Source: Nitrospirota bacterium
GTDB lineage: Bacteria; Nitrospirota; Thermodesulfovibrionia; Thermodesulfovibrionales; UBA9159
Assembly (NCBI GenBank): GCA_021790195.1
Contig: JAJYIF010000013.1
Coordinates: forward strand, 1-64,000
DNA: 64,000 nucleotides
Direction: 5' to 3'
The notes beneath the pieces were generated by a model. It was not told the DNA's origin and did not search any database. It worked only from the letters and a program-made list of their open reading frames with translations. Within the stretch, counting starts at the first letter, position 1. Each line of letters begins with the position of its first letter. The position numbers and the translations under genes were made by a program. Positions 34,908 to 43,305 of this stretch are shown here, piece after piece.

Positions 34908-35315
34908 CTATTTGCACGGATAAGCTTGTATGAAAGCCTTGATAGCTAATGTAGACTCATTCTCATGCAGTTTTTCCGGATGGTCTTTTAGGTATTTGAC
35001 CACCACCCGAGCAGCTTGACCATTTGTAATGCCACCCTCAGGCGTACAGAACAGGGCATCGCCTTTTAACATCAACTCATATGTTTTGTTCATATTAGTT
35101 ATGCCCTGCATTAGGCCTGCGCAAAAAGCCAGTTGGTATGCCATTACAGAAGAATCCTTCCTCGTCGTGGGAATATTATCAGCTGCGTTCAGTAAGGTGC
35201 TGCACTTACTTAAAAGACAATTGCCGTCATCACAGTCAATCTTGTCAAGACTGTCAGCATAGCAGGGCATAGCGACTATAAATAGTAGCCCAAAGGTAAT
35301 GAGTACTTTTTCCAT
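34908..35315 (-). CDS. Rap1a/Tai-family periplasmic protein
   Basis: 135 residues with a signal peptide ending at 'PCYADS'. The mature domain has the Rap1a/Tai pattern: 'NCLLSKCSTLLNA', 'LAFCAGLMQGI', 'LFCTPEGGITNGQAARVVVKYL', 'HPEKLHENESTLAIKAFIQAYPC'. Four or more Cys are likely in disulfides. Family members include immunity proteins to type VI amidase effectors, but no effector is nearby, so immunity is only one option. Confidence 0.75.
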   Translation of the reverse strand: MEKVLITFGLLFIVAMPCYADSLDKIDCDDGNCLLSKCSTLLNAADNIPTTRKDSSVMAYQLAFCAGLMQGITNMNKTYELMLKGDALFCTPEGGITNGQAARVVVKYLKDHPEKLHENESTLAIKAFIQAYPCK

Positions 35316-35351
35316 AAACGCCTCCTAATAATTCAATAGACATAACGTCTA

Positions 35352-35822
35352 TTATAGAATCGATGCTCTTTTAGTAGCCCAAAGAACAAATAGAACCAAG
35401 CCTAAAACTAAGAAAATATATTCTAAGTTTAGGAAAACTTTATAAGATTTCCGCGCAATCTTTTGTGCTTTCTTTTTATCATTTGCGGATGGTGAATCAC
35501 CGAGCAATACGAATGCGAATTTGCGCAAATGATCACGAAAAGATGTAATCTGCCACAGTTGTATAGTACCCAGTATTATGGCGATGATGAATAGAATCCA
35601 ACTAAGAAAAAGCAAAAAGTTGTCACCGGATTTAATTGTGGTCAATGAATCAAGAACTGCGACCGCTGTTCCGGTTATGCCTATAAAACTACCAGATAAA
35701 GAAATACCATGTTTTGCTAAACTTTCAAAGGGGTTCAAAATCGGGTCAAAGGCTTCCAAAAATTCACCTACCATCCTTTGCTCCCTTGTATCTTTCTCAA
35801 AATCATTAATAGTATCGTTCAT
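35352..35822 (-). CDS. Hypothetical membrane protein
   Basis: 156 residues. Three hydrophobic stretches: 'SLSGSFIGITGTAVAVL' (about 40-57), 'LLFLSWILFIIAIILGTI' (70-88) and 'YIFLVLGLVLFVLWA' (134-149), with a basic cytoplasmic part between. No recognised domain. It is A/T-rich like its neighbours and probably part of an accessory patch. Confidence 0.6.
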   Translation of the reverse strand: MNDTINDFEKDTREQRMVGEFLEAFDPILNPFESLAKHGISLSGSFIGITGTAVAVLDSLTTIKSGDNFLLFLSWILFIIAIILGTIQLWQITSFRDHLRKFAFVLLGDSPSANDKKKAQKIARKSYKVFLNLEYIFLVLGLVLFVLWATKRASIL

Positions 35823-35853
35823 CTAAGAAAATCCTCAAATCTGAGCAAAAAAA

Positions 35854-35961
35854 TCATAACGAAAGGATCTCCCGCCAAAAAGCATCAGAGTCTAATTGTT
35901 CCCTCGAACATCCGAAAAATTCCAGTAAATAATGTATCCCATCAGGTTGTCTGTTGTGCAC
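35854..35961 (-). pseudogene. Fragment resembling the start of S-adenosylmethionine decarboxylase
   Basis: GTG 35961 behind AAGGAGG reads 35 residues: 'MHNRQPDGIHYLLEFFGC' then 'SREQLDSDAFWREILSL' and a stop. It resembles the beginning of bacterial SpeD (G-x-H-x-L-x-x-x-x-G-C, then Leu-Asp...Phe). The pyruvoyl-forming core is missing, so this is a truncated remnant if the family call is right. Confidence 0.4.
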
Positions 35962-36117
35962 GGCGTTCCCTCCTTAAGAACATACGCCATCGCTTTTTAT
36001 TTTATCCATTTCGTACGGATGTTACAATCTATTTTTCTATTTCAGTTTGAATACATATTGATGGCTTAGATTTAGAAGATAAGAAAATTCCTGAATAGTG
36101 AAAAAAGACTTTTCGTG

Positions 36118-36456
36118 TCAGGTCTTGACATGAGAAATAACATCTTCCACTTTTTCCCTCAGTATCTTGTCAGTTCTCATCAACTCCTGCAGGCGACTCG
36201 CTGCCTTGGTCACCGCGCTGTAATGTAGCCCCCCAAATATCTTCCCTATCTCCTCATTTCTCAAGCCGGAATATCTCTGCACGACATACAGCGCTGCAGG
36301 CCGAGCCAGGCAACCTCTGCTTCTCTTTTGCAACACTTCCTCCTTCTCAGTTCCAAACACTCGGGCCACAGTTTCGATGATTTTCTCCGGCGTTGCCGCT
36401 CTCTCTATTCTGCGCCCTTCCACGATTTCGCCACTTACAGGTTTTCCCGTGAGCAT
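36118..36456 (-). pseudogene. DnaA-domain-like C-terminal piece of a REP-associated transposase
   Basis: 112 residues from ATG 36456. The recognisable part is the DnaA C-terminal DNA-binding-like domain: 'ATPEKIIETVARVFG', 'RSRGCLARPAALYVVQRYSG' and 'RNEEIGKIFGGLHYSAVTKA'. This domain is found at the end of REP-associated tyrosine (Y1) transposases. The Y1 catalytic half (His-hydrophobic-His) is absent and the frame is closed a few codons upstream by TGA. I infer a truncated mobile element rather than a working initiator. Confidence 0.6.
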
Positions 36457-36479
36457 TTTCCTAACGCGCTTAACTCAAG

Positions 36480-36590
36480 GATAGGTAAGCCACTGGTTTG
36501 ACCAGTGAGACTTGAAAAGGTTTGACCTTGCAGGGTTGAGTACAATGGCATCCCTATCATCCATGAAAAGTGCCCCCTAGTTTGACCCTT
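36480..36590. mobile_element. Possible IS21-type transposon end remnant
   Basis: Repeated GGTCAAAC units on the minus strand (at about 36499, 36520 and 36580), a perfect palindrome CACTGGT/ACCAGTG at 36492-36508, and a GGGTCAAACT...GCACTTTTCAT block. This pattern resembles the multi-repeat ends of IS21-like elements. No istA/istB remains. Confidence 0.3.
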
Positions 36591-36682
36591 ACATCAATAA
36601 TCCTGGTTATACTCTGCACAATTATATCAAACTTCAGGGCTGACAGATACAGGAAGTAGGTCAAAATCTCATAGAGGAAATC

Positions 36683-36949
36683 TCAGCTGGCTTTCCTGGT
36701 TGCCTTTTCCTGCGTCACCCTCTCATGCAACCAGACCTTTATTAAGGCCCCCCTGTCGACCCCGATCTTCTGACGTATATCGTCAAGCTCTTTCACCAGA
36801 GACTCAGCGACGTCGATCGTCAGTCGAACTTTCTTTCCATGACGAATTACTTTCGCCTTCTCCATATCGATCAAGTCATGAACATCCTCGCCTGCGTCAA
36901 AACGCCGGTCAAACTCCCTTGCGTTTTTAGCCAATCTTTCCTTTTTCAT
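36683..36949 (-). CDS. brnA: BrnA-like ribbon-helix-helix antitoxin
   Basis: 88 residues from ATG 36949, behind AAGGAGG. The C-terminal part is a ribbon-helix-helix: 'VRLTIDVAESLVKELDDIRQ' and 'GVDRGALIKVWLHERV'. The N-terminal 'FDRRFDAGEDVHDLIDM' contacts the toxin in BrnA proteins. It lies downstream of and overlaps brnT by 23 nt, the usual toxin-first order of this type II module. Expected to autorepress the pair. Confidence 0.83.
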   Translation of the reverse strand: MKKERLAKNAREFDRRFDAGEDVHDLIDMEKAKVIRHGKKVRLTIDVAESLVKELDDIRQKIGVDRGALIKVWLHERVTQEKATRKAS

Positions 36950-37202
36950 ATAATGCAACCTCCTTATCTCTCGAACGCCTCACAGAAATAATCCTTACAG
37001 TAGACTCGCCCCGAATTGTAAATACGGCGGTCCAGAGCTTCTCCTGAAGACGCCCGATCAGAATTCTTCTCTTTTCGACAGGGTGCGGGGCCTCAATCTC
37101 AATCCTGTTATCGTCAAGCCAGAGTGCCTTTGCAGTTTTAAAATCAATACCGTGTTTAGTTGTATTTGCAACGCTTTTTCGGGCATCCCAATCAAACGTC
37201 AT
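36927..37202 (-). CDS. brnT: BrnT-family toxin
   Basis: 91 residues with the full BrnT signature: 'FDWDARKSVANTTKHGIDF', 'KALWLDDNRIEIE', 'RILIGRLQEKLWTAVFTIRG' and 'VRIISVRRSRDKEVALYE'. BrnT is a RelE-fold ribonuclease that inhibits translation. Catalytic Lys/His/Arg positions appear kept. Together with BrnA it forms a stress-linked or element-stabilising pair in the accessory region. Confidence 0.87.
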   Translation of the reverse strand: MTFDWDARKSVANTTKHGIDFKTAKALWLDDNRIEIEAPHPVEKRRILIGRLQEKLWTAVFTIRGESTVRIISVRRSRDKEVALYEKGKIG

Positions 37203-37315
37203 GATATATTATACAGAACTTGATGTAAATCTGTACATATTTGGTAATAAAACTAATTGCCCGTAAAAATAAATATTACCGAGGGAAATTATCATCGAAA
37301 GCTGTAATGCGAGGA

Positions 37316-37420
37316 ACCTGAACTGATAAGGGCCGAGACTTTCCGCTACGATTTAGGCGCGTGTGCTTCGGGATAAAGCCCGCGCCAGTTGCGCCGGCGC
37401 ATAATTTTTTGTTATCAGGT
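37316..37420 (+). ncRNA. Possible structured RNA
   Basis: A closing stem CTGATAA (37323-37329) / TTATCAG (37412-37418) encloses GGCGCG (37356-37361) / CGCGCC (37381-37386), a nested GCTT/AAGC, and a GCGCC...GGCGC hairpin before a six-T run (37405-37410). No protein fits here. The strand is uncertain, and it could be a terminator-bearing small RNA or a repeat. It matches no riboswitch I know. Confidence 0.3.
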
Positions 37421-37540
37421 GGAGACTAAAGCTATGATGGCTCTATTGCCGCCTTCTATCGGGACCGGTTAACTAACAGTGAAGTTTCGGAGATGATTTG
37501 ACTGCCAAGATTTCTTCGCTGCTTTAGAAACGAGGATGAT

Positions 37541-37642
37541 ATGACGCGAATTTGCCAAAAATGTAAGAACTCATATTACTTTGACGATCAAAAGATACCA
37601 TTGAAACTTACTCCCTCCCGGAATTGCGACCAGCCGCAATAG
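37541..37642 (+). CDS. Possible 33-aa Cys-containing microprotein
   Basis: ATG with GAGG 5 nt upstream reads 'MTRICQKCKNSYYFDDQ', then 'KIPLKLTPSRNCDQPQ'. A C-x-x-C and a third Cys suggest zinc or Fe-S binding. Its short length makes chance a real possibility. Confidence 0.3.
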   Translation: MTRICQKCKNSYYFDDQKIPLKLTPSRNCDQPQ

Positions 37643-37659
37643 CGACATAAGCTTCACAG

Positions 37660-38316
37660 CTACTTCGCCTCGGTATGCCTTATCATCCTTCCTTCTACCA
37701 TATAGACGACCATCTCGGCTATATTGGTCGCGTGGTCTGCGATCCTTTCGAGGTACTTCGCTATGTAGGTTATCTTCACGGCCCTCGACACCGCCCTCGG
37801 GTCCTGGATCATGAAGAAGACCAGCTCGTTGAAGATCTGGACCGTGAGGTTGTCGACCTCATCGTCTCTATGGATGACGTCATACGCAACAGAGGTGTCC
37901 TTCCTTACAAAGGCATCTAGGACGTCGATAAGCATTCCCTGGGCGATCTCGGCCATCCTCGGTATGTCGATATAAGGCTTGAGCGGCGGCTCTTCGTTGA
38001 GCTCTATCGCCCGCTCGCAGATATCCTCTGCAAGGTCGCCCATTCTTTCGAGGTCGGTGGTGATCTTCATGGCGGTCGTAATGAAGCGCAGGTCCCCGGC
38101 CTTGGGCTGTCTGATCGCAAGGAGCCTTATACACTCCTCGTCGATCTCGACGTCGAGCGCATTTATCTGATGGTCTCTCTTGATCACTTCACCTGCGAGA
38201 TCGGGGTCCCGGTCGACAAGGGACTTTATGGAGTCCCTTATGGCCGCCTCCACGAGAAGGCCCATCTTCAAAATCCTTTCCTTCAGGTTCCTCAGTTCCT
38301 CATCAAAGATCGACAT
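37660..38316 (-). CDS. phoU: Phosphate transport regulator PhoU
   Basis: 218 residues, normal PhoU length, two repeated three-helix bundles. The metal-binding motifs are visible: 'MKITTDLERMGDLAEDICERA' and 'AKYLERIADHATNIAEMVVYM' carry the E/D-x-x-x-D pattern. PhoU links the Pst transporter to the PhoR kinase and restrains both at high phosphate. Last gene of pstSCAB-phoU and adjacent to pstB (shared base at 38316). Confidence 0.95.
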   Translation of the reverse strand: MSIFDEELRNLKERILKMGLLVEAAIRDSIKSLVDRDPDLAGEVIKRDHQINALDVEIDEECIRLLAIRQPKAGDLRFITTAMKITTDLERMGDLAEDICERAIELNEEPPLKPYIDIPRMAEIAQGMLIDVLDAFVRKDTSVAYDVIHRDDEVDNLTVQIFNELVFFMIQDPRAVSRAVKITYIAKYLERIADHATNIAEMVVYMVEGRMIRHTEAK

Positions 38317-39077
38317 CAGCCAAACCTCCCTGTGACATAGTCCTCTGTAAGCTTTTCAGAGGGGGCAGTAAATATCTTATCCGTCTTTCCGAATTCTATC
38401 AACTCCCCGAGCATCAGGAAGCCGGTCCAGTCTGACATCCTGGCCGCCTGCTGCATATTGTGGGTCACGATGATGATCGTGACCTCTTCCTTCAGGTTGA
38501 TCGCAAGCTCCTCTATCTTTGCGGTGGAAATGGGGTCGAGCGCGGAAGTGGGCTCGTCGAAAAGCAGGACCTCCGGTTTGACCGCAAGCGCCCGGGCTAT
38601 GACTAGCCTCTGCTGCTGTCCCCCCGAGAGCTCGTATGCGCTGGCGCCGAGCTTGTCCTTTACCTCGTTCCAGAGCGCGGATTGCCTCAGGGCCGTTTCG
38701 ACTTTTTCCGAGAGGTCCGACCTCTTTGTGACGCCTTTGAGTTTGAGGCCGTAAGCTATGTTGTCGAAGATGGACATGGGGAAGGGGGTGGGCTTCTGGA
38801 AGACCATCCCGACCCTGCTCCTCAGGTCGATGACATCCACGTCGCCGGAGAGGATATTGACGTTGTCAAGGACTATCTCGCCTTCATACCTGTTCTTCGG
38901 GTAAAGATCGTGCATCCTGTTGAAGCACCGAAGGAGAGTGGTCTTTCCACAGCCGGACGGTCCGATCAGGGCCGTGACGCTGTTCTCATGTACGGGGAGA
39001 CTGATGTTCTTCAGCGCATGGACGTTTCCTGCGTAATGGAAATTCAGGTTCTTCACCTCTATTTTCAGCTGGTCCAC
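38316..39077 (-). CDS. pstB: Phosphate ABC transporter ATPase PstB
   Basis: 253 residues. Walker A '[13 protein letters not shown]', signature 'LSGGQQQR', Walker B '[12 protein letters not shown]' and a switch His in 'IIIVTHNM'. The PstB-specific '[18 protein letters not shown]' is present. It powers phosphate import through PstCA. Shares one base with pstA upstream and phoU downstream. Confidence 0.96.
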   Translation of the reverse strand: MDQLKIEVKNLNFHYAGNVHALKNISLPVHENSVTALIGPSGCGKTTLLRCFNRMHDLYPKNRYEGEIVLDNVNILSGDVDVIDLRSRVGMVFQKPTPFPMSIFDNIAYGLKLKGVTKRSDLSEKVETALRQSALWNEVKDKLGASAYELSGGQQQRLVIARALAVKPEVLLFDEPTSALDPISTAKIEELAINLKEEVTIIIVTHNMQQAARMSDWTGFLMLGELIEFGKTDKIFTAPSEKLTEDYVTGRFG

Positions 39078-39919
39078 TATCTATACCTCCATTTGATCAG
39101 CGCCCTTCCCACAATCGTCAGAATAAGTATGAATACGGTTATTATGAAGGCCGCGGCCCAGGCCTGCGCGTGCCAATCGTCATAAGGCCCCATAGCGTAC
39201 TGGAAGATGGTCACGGTCAAAGACGCTATCGGCCCCTTCATATTGAGCGAAAAAAAGGAATTGTTGAAAGAAGTAAACAGCAAAGGCGCTGTCTCTCCCG
39301 CCACCCTCGCGATCGAGAGCAGGACCCCTGTCAGTATTCCGGCTGCCGCGCCCCTGTAGACCACCTGCGTGATCACTTTGTAATAGGGAGCGCCGAGGGC
39401 AAAAGCGGCCTCTCTCAAAGTCCAGGGGACGAGCGCGAGCATGTTCTCTGTGGTCCTTAAGACAACCGGGATCATGATGATCGCGAGCGCCACCGCGCCG
39501 GCCCATCCGTTGAAATGTCCCACTGGCTTTACCAGGACGGCATATATGAAGGTCCCTATGACGATCGAGGGTACGCTCACCATGATATCCGAAAGGACGC
39601 TGATAACGCGGGCGATCCTCCGGCCCCGCGCGTACTCCGCAAGAAAGGTCCCTCCGAGGACACCGACAGGCACCCCGATAAGGGTCGCGAATACCGTGAT
39701 CATCAGCTGACCTATAAATGCGTTCCGGAGTCCGCCACCCTCAACGCCGGGAGGCGCCGGATCATTAAGAAAAAGAGCCGGACTCAGGGCCTTTATGCCG
39801 TTGACGAGCACGTCTCCGAGGATAAAGACGAGCCAAAAGAGGCCGCCAAGTGCCGCGAGTGTGCAGAGGAGAAGAGCGATGTATCCCTCGGTCTTTCTGA
39901 CCTGTTCCCGTGTCATCAT
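39077..39919 (-). CDS. pstA: Phosphate ABC transporter permease PstA
   Basis: 280 residues with six membrane helices. The permease loop that docks PstB is '[22 protein letters not shown]' (EAA motif). '[15 protein letters not shown]' is a PstA hallmark. Forms the channel with PstC in the inner membrane. Confidence 0.95.
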   Translation of the reverse strand: MMTREQVRKTEGYIALLLCTLAALGGLFWLVFILGDVLVNGIKALSPALFLNDPAPPGVEGGGLRNAFIGQLMITVFATLIGVPVGVLGGTFLAEYARGRRIARVISVLSDIMVSVPSIVIGTFIYAVLVKPVGHFNGWAGAVALAIIMIPVVLRTTENMLALVPWTLREAAFALGAPYYKVITQVVYRGAAAGILTGVLLSIARVAGETAPLLFTSFNNSFFSLNMKGPIASLTVTIFQYAMGPYDDWHAQAWAAAFIITVFILILTIVGRALIKWRYR

Positions 39920-39968
39920 TGGAGCGGCCCGCGAAAGTTCAAAAAGGTCAAACAGGTCAAATAGCCCT

Positions 39969-40910
39969 TCACCTTGAAAATCTCCTTTCGGCCCTGATCA
40001 AGAAGAACTTTGCGACTGCGAGGGTGATGAAACTCATCATAAAGAGGACCAGCGCGAGGTAAAAAAGAGAAGAGAGATAGATGTCCTTGTCCGCCTCGAC
40101 GAACTCGTTTGCGAGCGTTACTGTGATAGTGGCCGCTGCATCGAGAAGAGAGCTCGTTATCTTGTGGTCGTTGCCGAGTACAAAGGCAACGGCCATTGTT
40201 TCGCCGAGCGCCCTTCCGAGCGAAAGCACCGCCCCGCCGAAGACGCCGAGCTTAGAGTAGGGGAGCACCACGTTCTTGACGACCTCCCATTTCGTGGCCC
40301 CGACCGCGTAGGCTGATTCCTTCACGATGGGCGGAGTGAGATTGAAAGAGTCCCTCGAAATGCTTGCAGTGAAGGGGATGATCATTATGCTAAGTATGAC
40401 GCTCGCTGTGAGGATGTCGATGCCCATCGGCGTCCCCTGAAAGAGAAAGGCGACGAGAGGAATACCTGTCGTCATTTTCTGAAGAAAGGGTTCGACATAG
40501 TTACCCATGATGGGGGAAAGCGCAAAGAGCCCCCACATCCCGTATATGATGCTCGGGATCGCGGCAAGCAGTTCTATGGCGACGCCGATGGGGCCCTTCA
40601 GGAAATTCGGAGAGATCTCCGTTATAAAGATCGCGATCCCTATGGCCACAGGTATCGCAATAATCAATGAAAGAATGGTCGTAACGACCGTCCCGTAAAT
40701 ATTGGTAAGCGCGCCAAAAGATTCCCTGACGGGGTCCCAGTCTGTGGAACTGAGGAAGTGCCAGACGCCGAACTTGCTTATGGCGAGGGAGGACTCCGAG
40801 AAAAGGACATAAAGAATACCGACAACAAGGACAATTACTGAAAAGGACGCCACTGCGGTTATTGCTGAAAATGTCACATCGACGGGATTCTTTCTCGAAG
40901 ATACCGGCAA
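39969..40910 (-). CDS. pstC: Phosphate ABC transporter permease PstC
   Basis: 313 residues. The start is TTG 40910 with AAGGA upstream, since no ATG fits. Six membrane helices; 'IELLAAIPSIIYGMWGLF' and the EAA loop 'ESAYAVGATKWEVVKNVVLPY' identify PstC. The 240-nt gap before it holds hairpins and a repeat, which may lower its expression relative to pstS. Confidence 0.94.
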   Translation of the reverse strand: MPVSSRKNPVDVTFSAITAVASFSVIVLVVGILYVLFSESSLAISKFGVWHFLSSTDWDPVRESFGALTNIYGTVVTTILSLIIAIPVAIGIAIFITEISPNFLKGPIGVAIELLAAIPSIIYGMWGLFALSPIMGNYVEPFLQKMTTGIPLVAFLFQGTPMGIDILTASVILSIMIIPFTASISRDSFNLTPPIVKESAYAVGATKWEVVKNVVLPYSKLGVFGGAVLSLGRALGETMAVAFVLGNDHKITSSLLDAAATITVTLANEFVEADKDIYLSSLFYLALVLFMMSFITLAVAKFFLIRAERRFSR

Positions 40911-40924
40911 TTCTATCCTTCCTT

Positions 40925-40941
40925 TCCCCGGTATTTCCGGG
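40925..40941 (-). terminator. Hairpin upstream of pstC
   Basis: CCCCGG-AAATA-CCGGGG on the minus strand, 15 nt before the pstC start. No U-run follows, so it is more likely an mRNA stability or attenuation structure in the pstS-pstC gap than a true terminator. Confidence 0.4.
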
Positions 40942-41015
40942 GTTCGAGGGCCTTTAACCCGTCACGGCCGCGAGTTGTTTCTTGCCGGCCCAGGCCGGCC
41001 GGTACCAAGAGAGCT

Positions 41016-41100
41016 TCACCACAGAGGCACAGAGGCGCGGATGAAGTCCGGAAATAAATGGGACATATCCTTCCCTGCGTCTCCATGTCTCTGTGGCTAA
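41016..41100. repeat. CCACAGAGGCACAGAG interspersed repeat
   Basis: CACCACAGAGGCACAGAGG (41018-41036) and its inverted partner GTCTCCATGTCTCTGTGGC (41079-41097) flank a 40-base core. This type of repeat (CACAGAG, inverted) recurs in many environmental genomes. Here it separates pstS from pstC. Confidence 0.5.
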
Positions 41101-41150
41101 TTCTATTTTGTGCCATTTTGCACAAGACTTATCTTCAAAGGACAACGCTC

Positions 41151-42161
41151 CTAATAGATCCCATTCGCCTTCCAGTAGGCCCTGATCTTGTTCTTCAAGG
41201 ACGCGGGAAGAGGGACGTAGATCAATTCCTTTGCCTTGTTGTCTCCGTTCTTGAAGGCCCAGTCATAGAATTTGACGGTCTTCATACTCGCGTCCTTCTT
41301 GTCCCTGGCAAGGAGAACGAAGGTCCCGCCGGCGATGGGCCATGCATTTGCGCCCTTGGCATTGGTCATCATCAGGTCGAAGTCATTCTTTGCCTCGAAA
41401 TCAGCCGTATTTGCCGCATTTTCGAAGGTCAGGAAATTCGGCGATACGAAATGACCGGCCGGGTTCTTCAACTGGGTGTATGACAATCTGTTCTGCTGCG
41501 CGTAAGCGAATTCGACGTAGCCTACGGAATAGCCCGCCCTTCTGACGTAGTTGGTCACGCCTTCGCTGCCCTTGCCTCCGATGCCTACGGGCCATTTCAC
41601 CGAAACGCCGGTCCCCACTTTCTTCTTCCATTCGGGGCAGGTCTGGTCTAGATAGTTAGTGAAGATGGCGGTTGTCCCCGAGCCGTCGGACCTGTGCACC
41701 ACCGTGATTTCCTTGTGGGGCAGGTTCATCGCCGGGTTCAATGCCCTGAGCTGCGGGTCGTCCCAATATTTGAGCTCGCCGAGGTAGATCCTGCACATGG
41801 TCTGGGAATCGAGACGCATCTGGTCGGGCTTTACCCCGGGCACGTTTACGATGGGAACGACGCCGCCGATTACGGCTGGGAACTGGATCAGTCCGTCCTT
41901 CTTGAGTTCAGCGGGGCTGAGAGGAAGATCAGAGGCGCCGAAATCCACGGTCCTCTCGGTTATCTGTCTGATCCCGCCGCCTGAGCCGATCGATTGATAA
42001 TTGAGACGGACGCCGGTGACCTTCTGGTAATCGTATGCCCATGCAGAGTAAATTGGATATGCAAAAGAAGACCCCGCGCCGTTAATGGTTTCTGCGGCCC
42101 CTGCTATGCCGAAAGAGAGAATAAGGGCAACCGACAGGACCAAACCTATAATTTTTTTCAT
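41151..42161 (-). CDS. pstS: Phosphate-binding periplasmic protein PstS
   Basis: 336 residues with a signal peptide ending 'GIAGAAETI'. Phosphate-binding motifs: 'INGAGSSFAYPIYSAWA', 'GSGGGIRQI', 'FGASDLPLS' and 'VVHRSDGSGTTAIF'. It delivers phosphate to PstCAB. A GGAGG site precedes the ATG, and four tandem 11-bp Pho half-sites lie 31 nt upstream, so PhoB control is expected. Confidence 0.96.
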   Translation of the reverse strand: MKKIIGLVLSVALILSFGIAGAAETINGAGSSFAYPIYSAWAYDYQKVTGVRLNYQSIGSGGGIRQITERTVDFGASDLPLSPAELKKDGLIQFPAVIGGVVPIVNVPGVKPDQMRLDSQTMCRIYLGELKYWDDPQLRALNPAMNLPHKEITVVHRSDGSGTTAIFTNYLDQTCPEWKKKVGTGVSVKWPVGIGGKGSEGVTNYVRRAGYSVGYVEFAYAQQNRLSYTQLKNPAGHFVSPNFLTFENAANTADFEAKNDFDLMMTNAKGANAWPIAGGTFVLLARDKKDASMKTVKFYDWAFKNGDNKAKELIYVPLPASLKNKIRAYWKANGIY

Positions 42162-42192
42162 TTCTTGCTTCCTCCTTTAGTAGCGTACATTT

Positions 42193-42236
42193 GAATTGTT
42201 ACAACTATGTTACAGTTCTGTTAAATTGTCGTTACA
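42193..42236 (-). promoter_or_regulatory. Tandem Pho boxes upstream of pstS
   Basis: Four consecutive 11-nt units on the minus strand: TGTAACGACAA, TTTAACAGAAC, TGTAACATAGT, TGTAACAATTC. This is the PhoB half-site pattern (CTGTCAT-like, 11-nt period) in a TGTAAC variant. PhoB (57159-57863) is in the same window. Confidence 0.7.
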
Positions 42237-42292
42237 TATCCACCTCCATTATTCCACAGATTTCAGTGAGACGCGAACGATAACATTTCATT

Positions 42293-42469
42293 TCACGCAC
42301 TGACCAGCTCCTTCTCCTTTCCTGCGGATACGGACGTCAACAGAAAAGGGCACTTCGTATGGTTCTTTGTCCTGCAATATTCATGAAGCTGAAAATTGCT
42401 CGGAACGTAAGGATCGTTTTTTGCCTTGCAGACGGGCACAACCCATTTTTCAAGATGAGGGCATCTCAT
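42293..42469 (-). CDS. Small Cys-rich protein (CPHL type)
   Basis: 58 residues from ATG 42469, behind GGAGGAGG. Layout: 'MRCPHLEKWVVPVCKA...EYCRTKNHTKCPFL', four Cys in C-x10-C...C-x7-C spacing. The four Cys probably bind one metal or Fe-S cluster. The next gene upstream has the same plan, so the two look like paralogs or partners in one operon. Confidence 0.65.
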   Translation of the reverse strand: MRCPHLEKWVVPVCKAKNDPYVPSNFQLHEYCRTKNHTKCPFLLTSVSAGKEKELVSA

Positions 42470-42471
42470 TT

Positions 42472-42675
42472 CTACCTCCTCCTGAGGAGCTTTGAAAGGA
42501 AGATCGGGCAATCATCATAGTCTTCATTATTACAGAATGTTTCCCTTGCATTTGCTGTCGGTATCAGGGTTGATAGTGAAGCCTTACATGCCGCGGTCTT
42601 GCCAAGATACGGACATCCCGTATCATTAGTGTTTCCCGGAGACGACGAGCTGACTGTTGCGAGATTATTTTCCAA
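42472..42675 (-). CDS. Small Cys-rich protein (CPYL type), paralog of the next gene
   Basis: 67 residues from TTG 42675 (GGTGG 6 nt upstream). The pattern is 'GCPYLGKTAACKAS...TFCNNEDYDDCPIFL', matching the downstream protein: Cys-Pro-aromatic/His-Leu, then Cys, then Cys and Cys-Pro. No signal peptide or membrane segment. It ends 2 nt before the second gene. Both stand next to pstS and may belong to a phosphate or redox response; function unknown. Confidence 0.6.
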   Translation of the reverse strand: MENNLATVSSSSPGNTNDTGCPYLGKTAACKASLSTLIPTANARETFCNNEDYDDCPIFLSKLLRRR

Positions 42676-42920
42676 ATTTAACCACCTTCTTTCTTTTTAG
42701 GATAGGTTTTTTCTGTTACAGGATTATTAAGGCGGGATGAAATCTGTGTGAAAAAAGGGTCAATTCGAGGTTGTCCGGCGCTTCGCAATTTTTCAGCGAA
42801 ATGGGGCGGCAAGCCGCTTTCGATGATAGCCGCTGCCACCTTTTCCGCATTGGAGGGATTCTTAGGAATTCTGTTTGCACGGCGTCAGGGAGAACATCAG
42901 ACCTTGCGTGATCTTTGATG

Positions 42921-43301
42921 TCATGCCTCTATGTATCTGGCAACTTTCTTCCGCAAGTTGAATATGTCTCCTTTGCAGATATAGCCTGCGACCCCGTAGT
43001 CCGCAACAGCCTTCCGCAAACTGTCCTCATCATTTGACGAATAAAAAAGTATGGGCAAATTCCTTCTGCCGCTGTTTGTAAGGAGCAATTTTGAGAGCCT
43101 ATCGCCCGAGAGCGCAGGCATGTTCAGATCGAGCAGGACAAGATCTGGCTGGTGTTCCTTCACCACATTTGTGGCGCCGAACCCATTCTTATGAATGATT
43201 ACCTCGTATCCCTCATCTTCAAGAAGGTCTTTTACGGCCAGCAGATGCTTCTCGTCGTCGTCAATCACAACTATCCTCTTCTTTGTCTTTGCGGTTTCCA
43301 T
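42921..43301 (-). CDS. Single-domain response regulator
   Basis: 126 residues from ATG 43301, behind AAGGAG; the longer frame lies within the kinase gene. Receiver domain with the acidic pocket 'IVVIDDDEKH', phospho-acceptor Asp in 'LVLLDLNMPALSG' and a downstream Lys in 'GYICKGDI'. No output domain, so it acts on a partner protein. It follows the kinase at 43306 and is probably its target. Confidence 0.88.
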   Translation of the reverse strand: METAKTKKRIVVIDDDEKHLLAVKDLLEDEGYEVIIHKNGFGATNVVKEHQPDLVLLDLNMPALSGDRLSKLLLTNSGRRNLPILFYSSNDEDSLRKAVADYGVAGYICKGDIFNLRKKVARYIEA

Positions 43302-43305
43302 ATGC

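Noticed and set aside
35778-36050. 90-aa plus frame
   Set aside because: Low-complexity composition without ribosome site; it overlaps a minus-strand gene start and the SpeD-like fragment.
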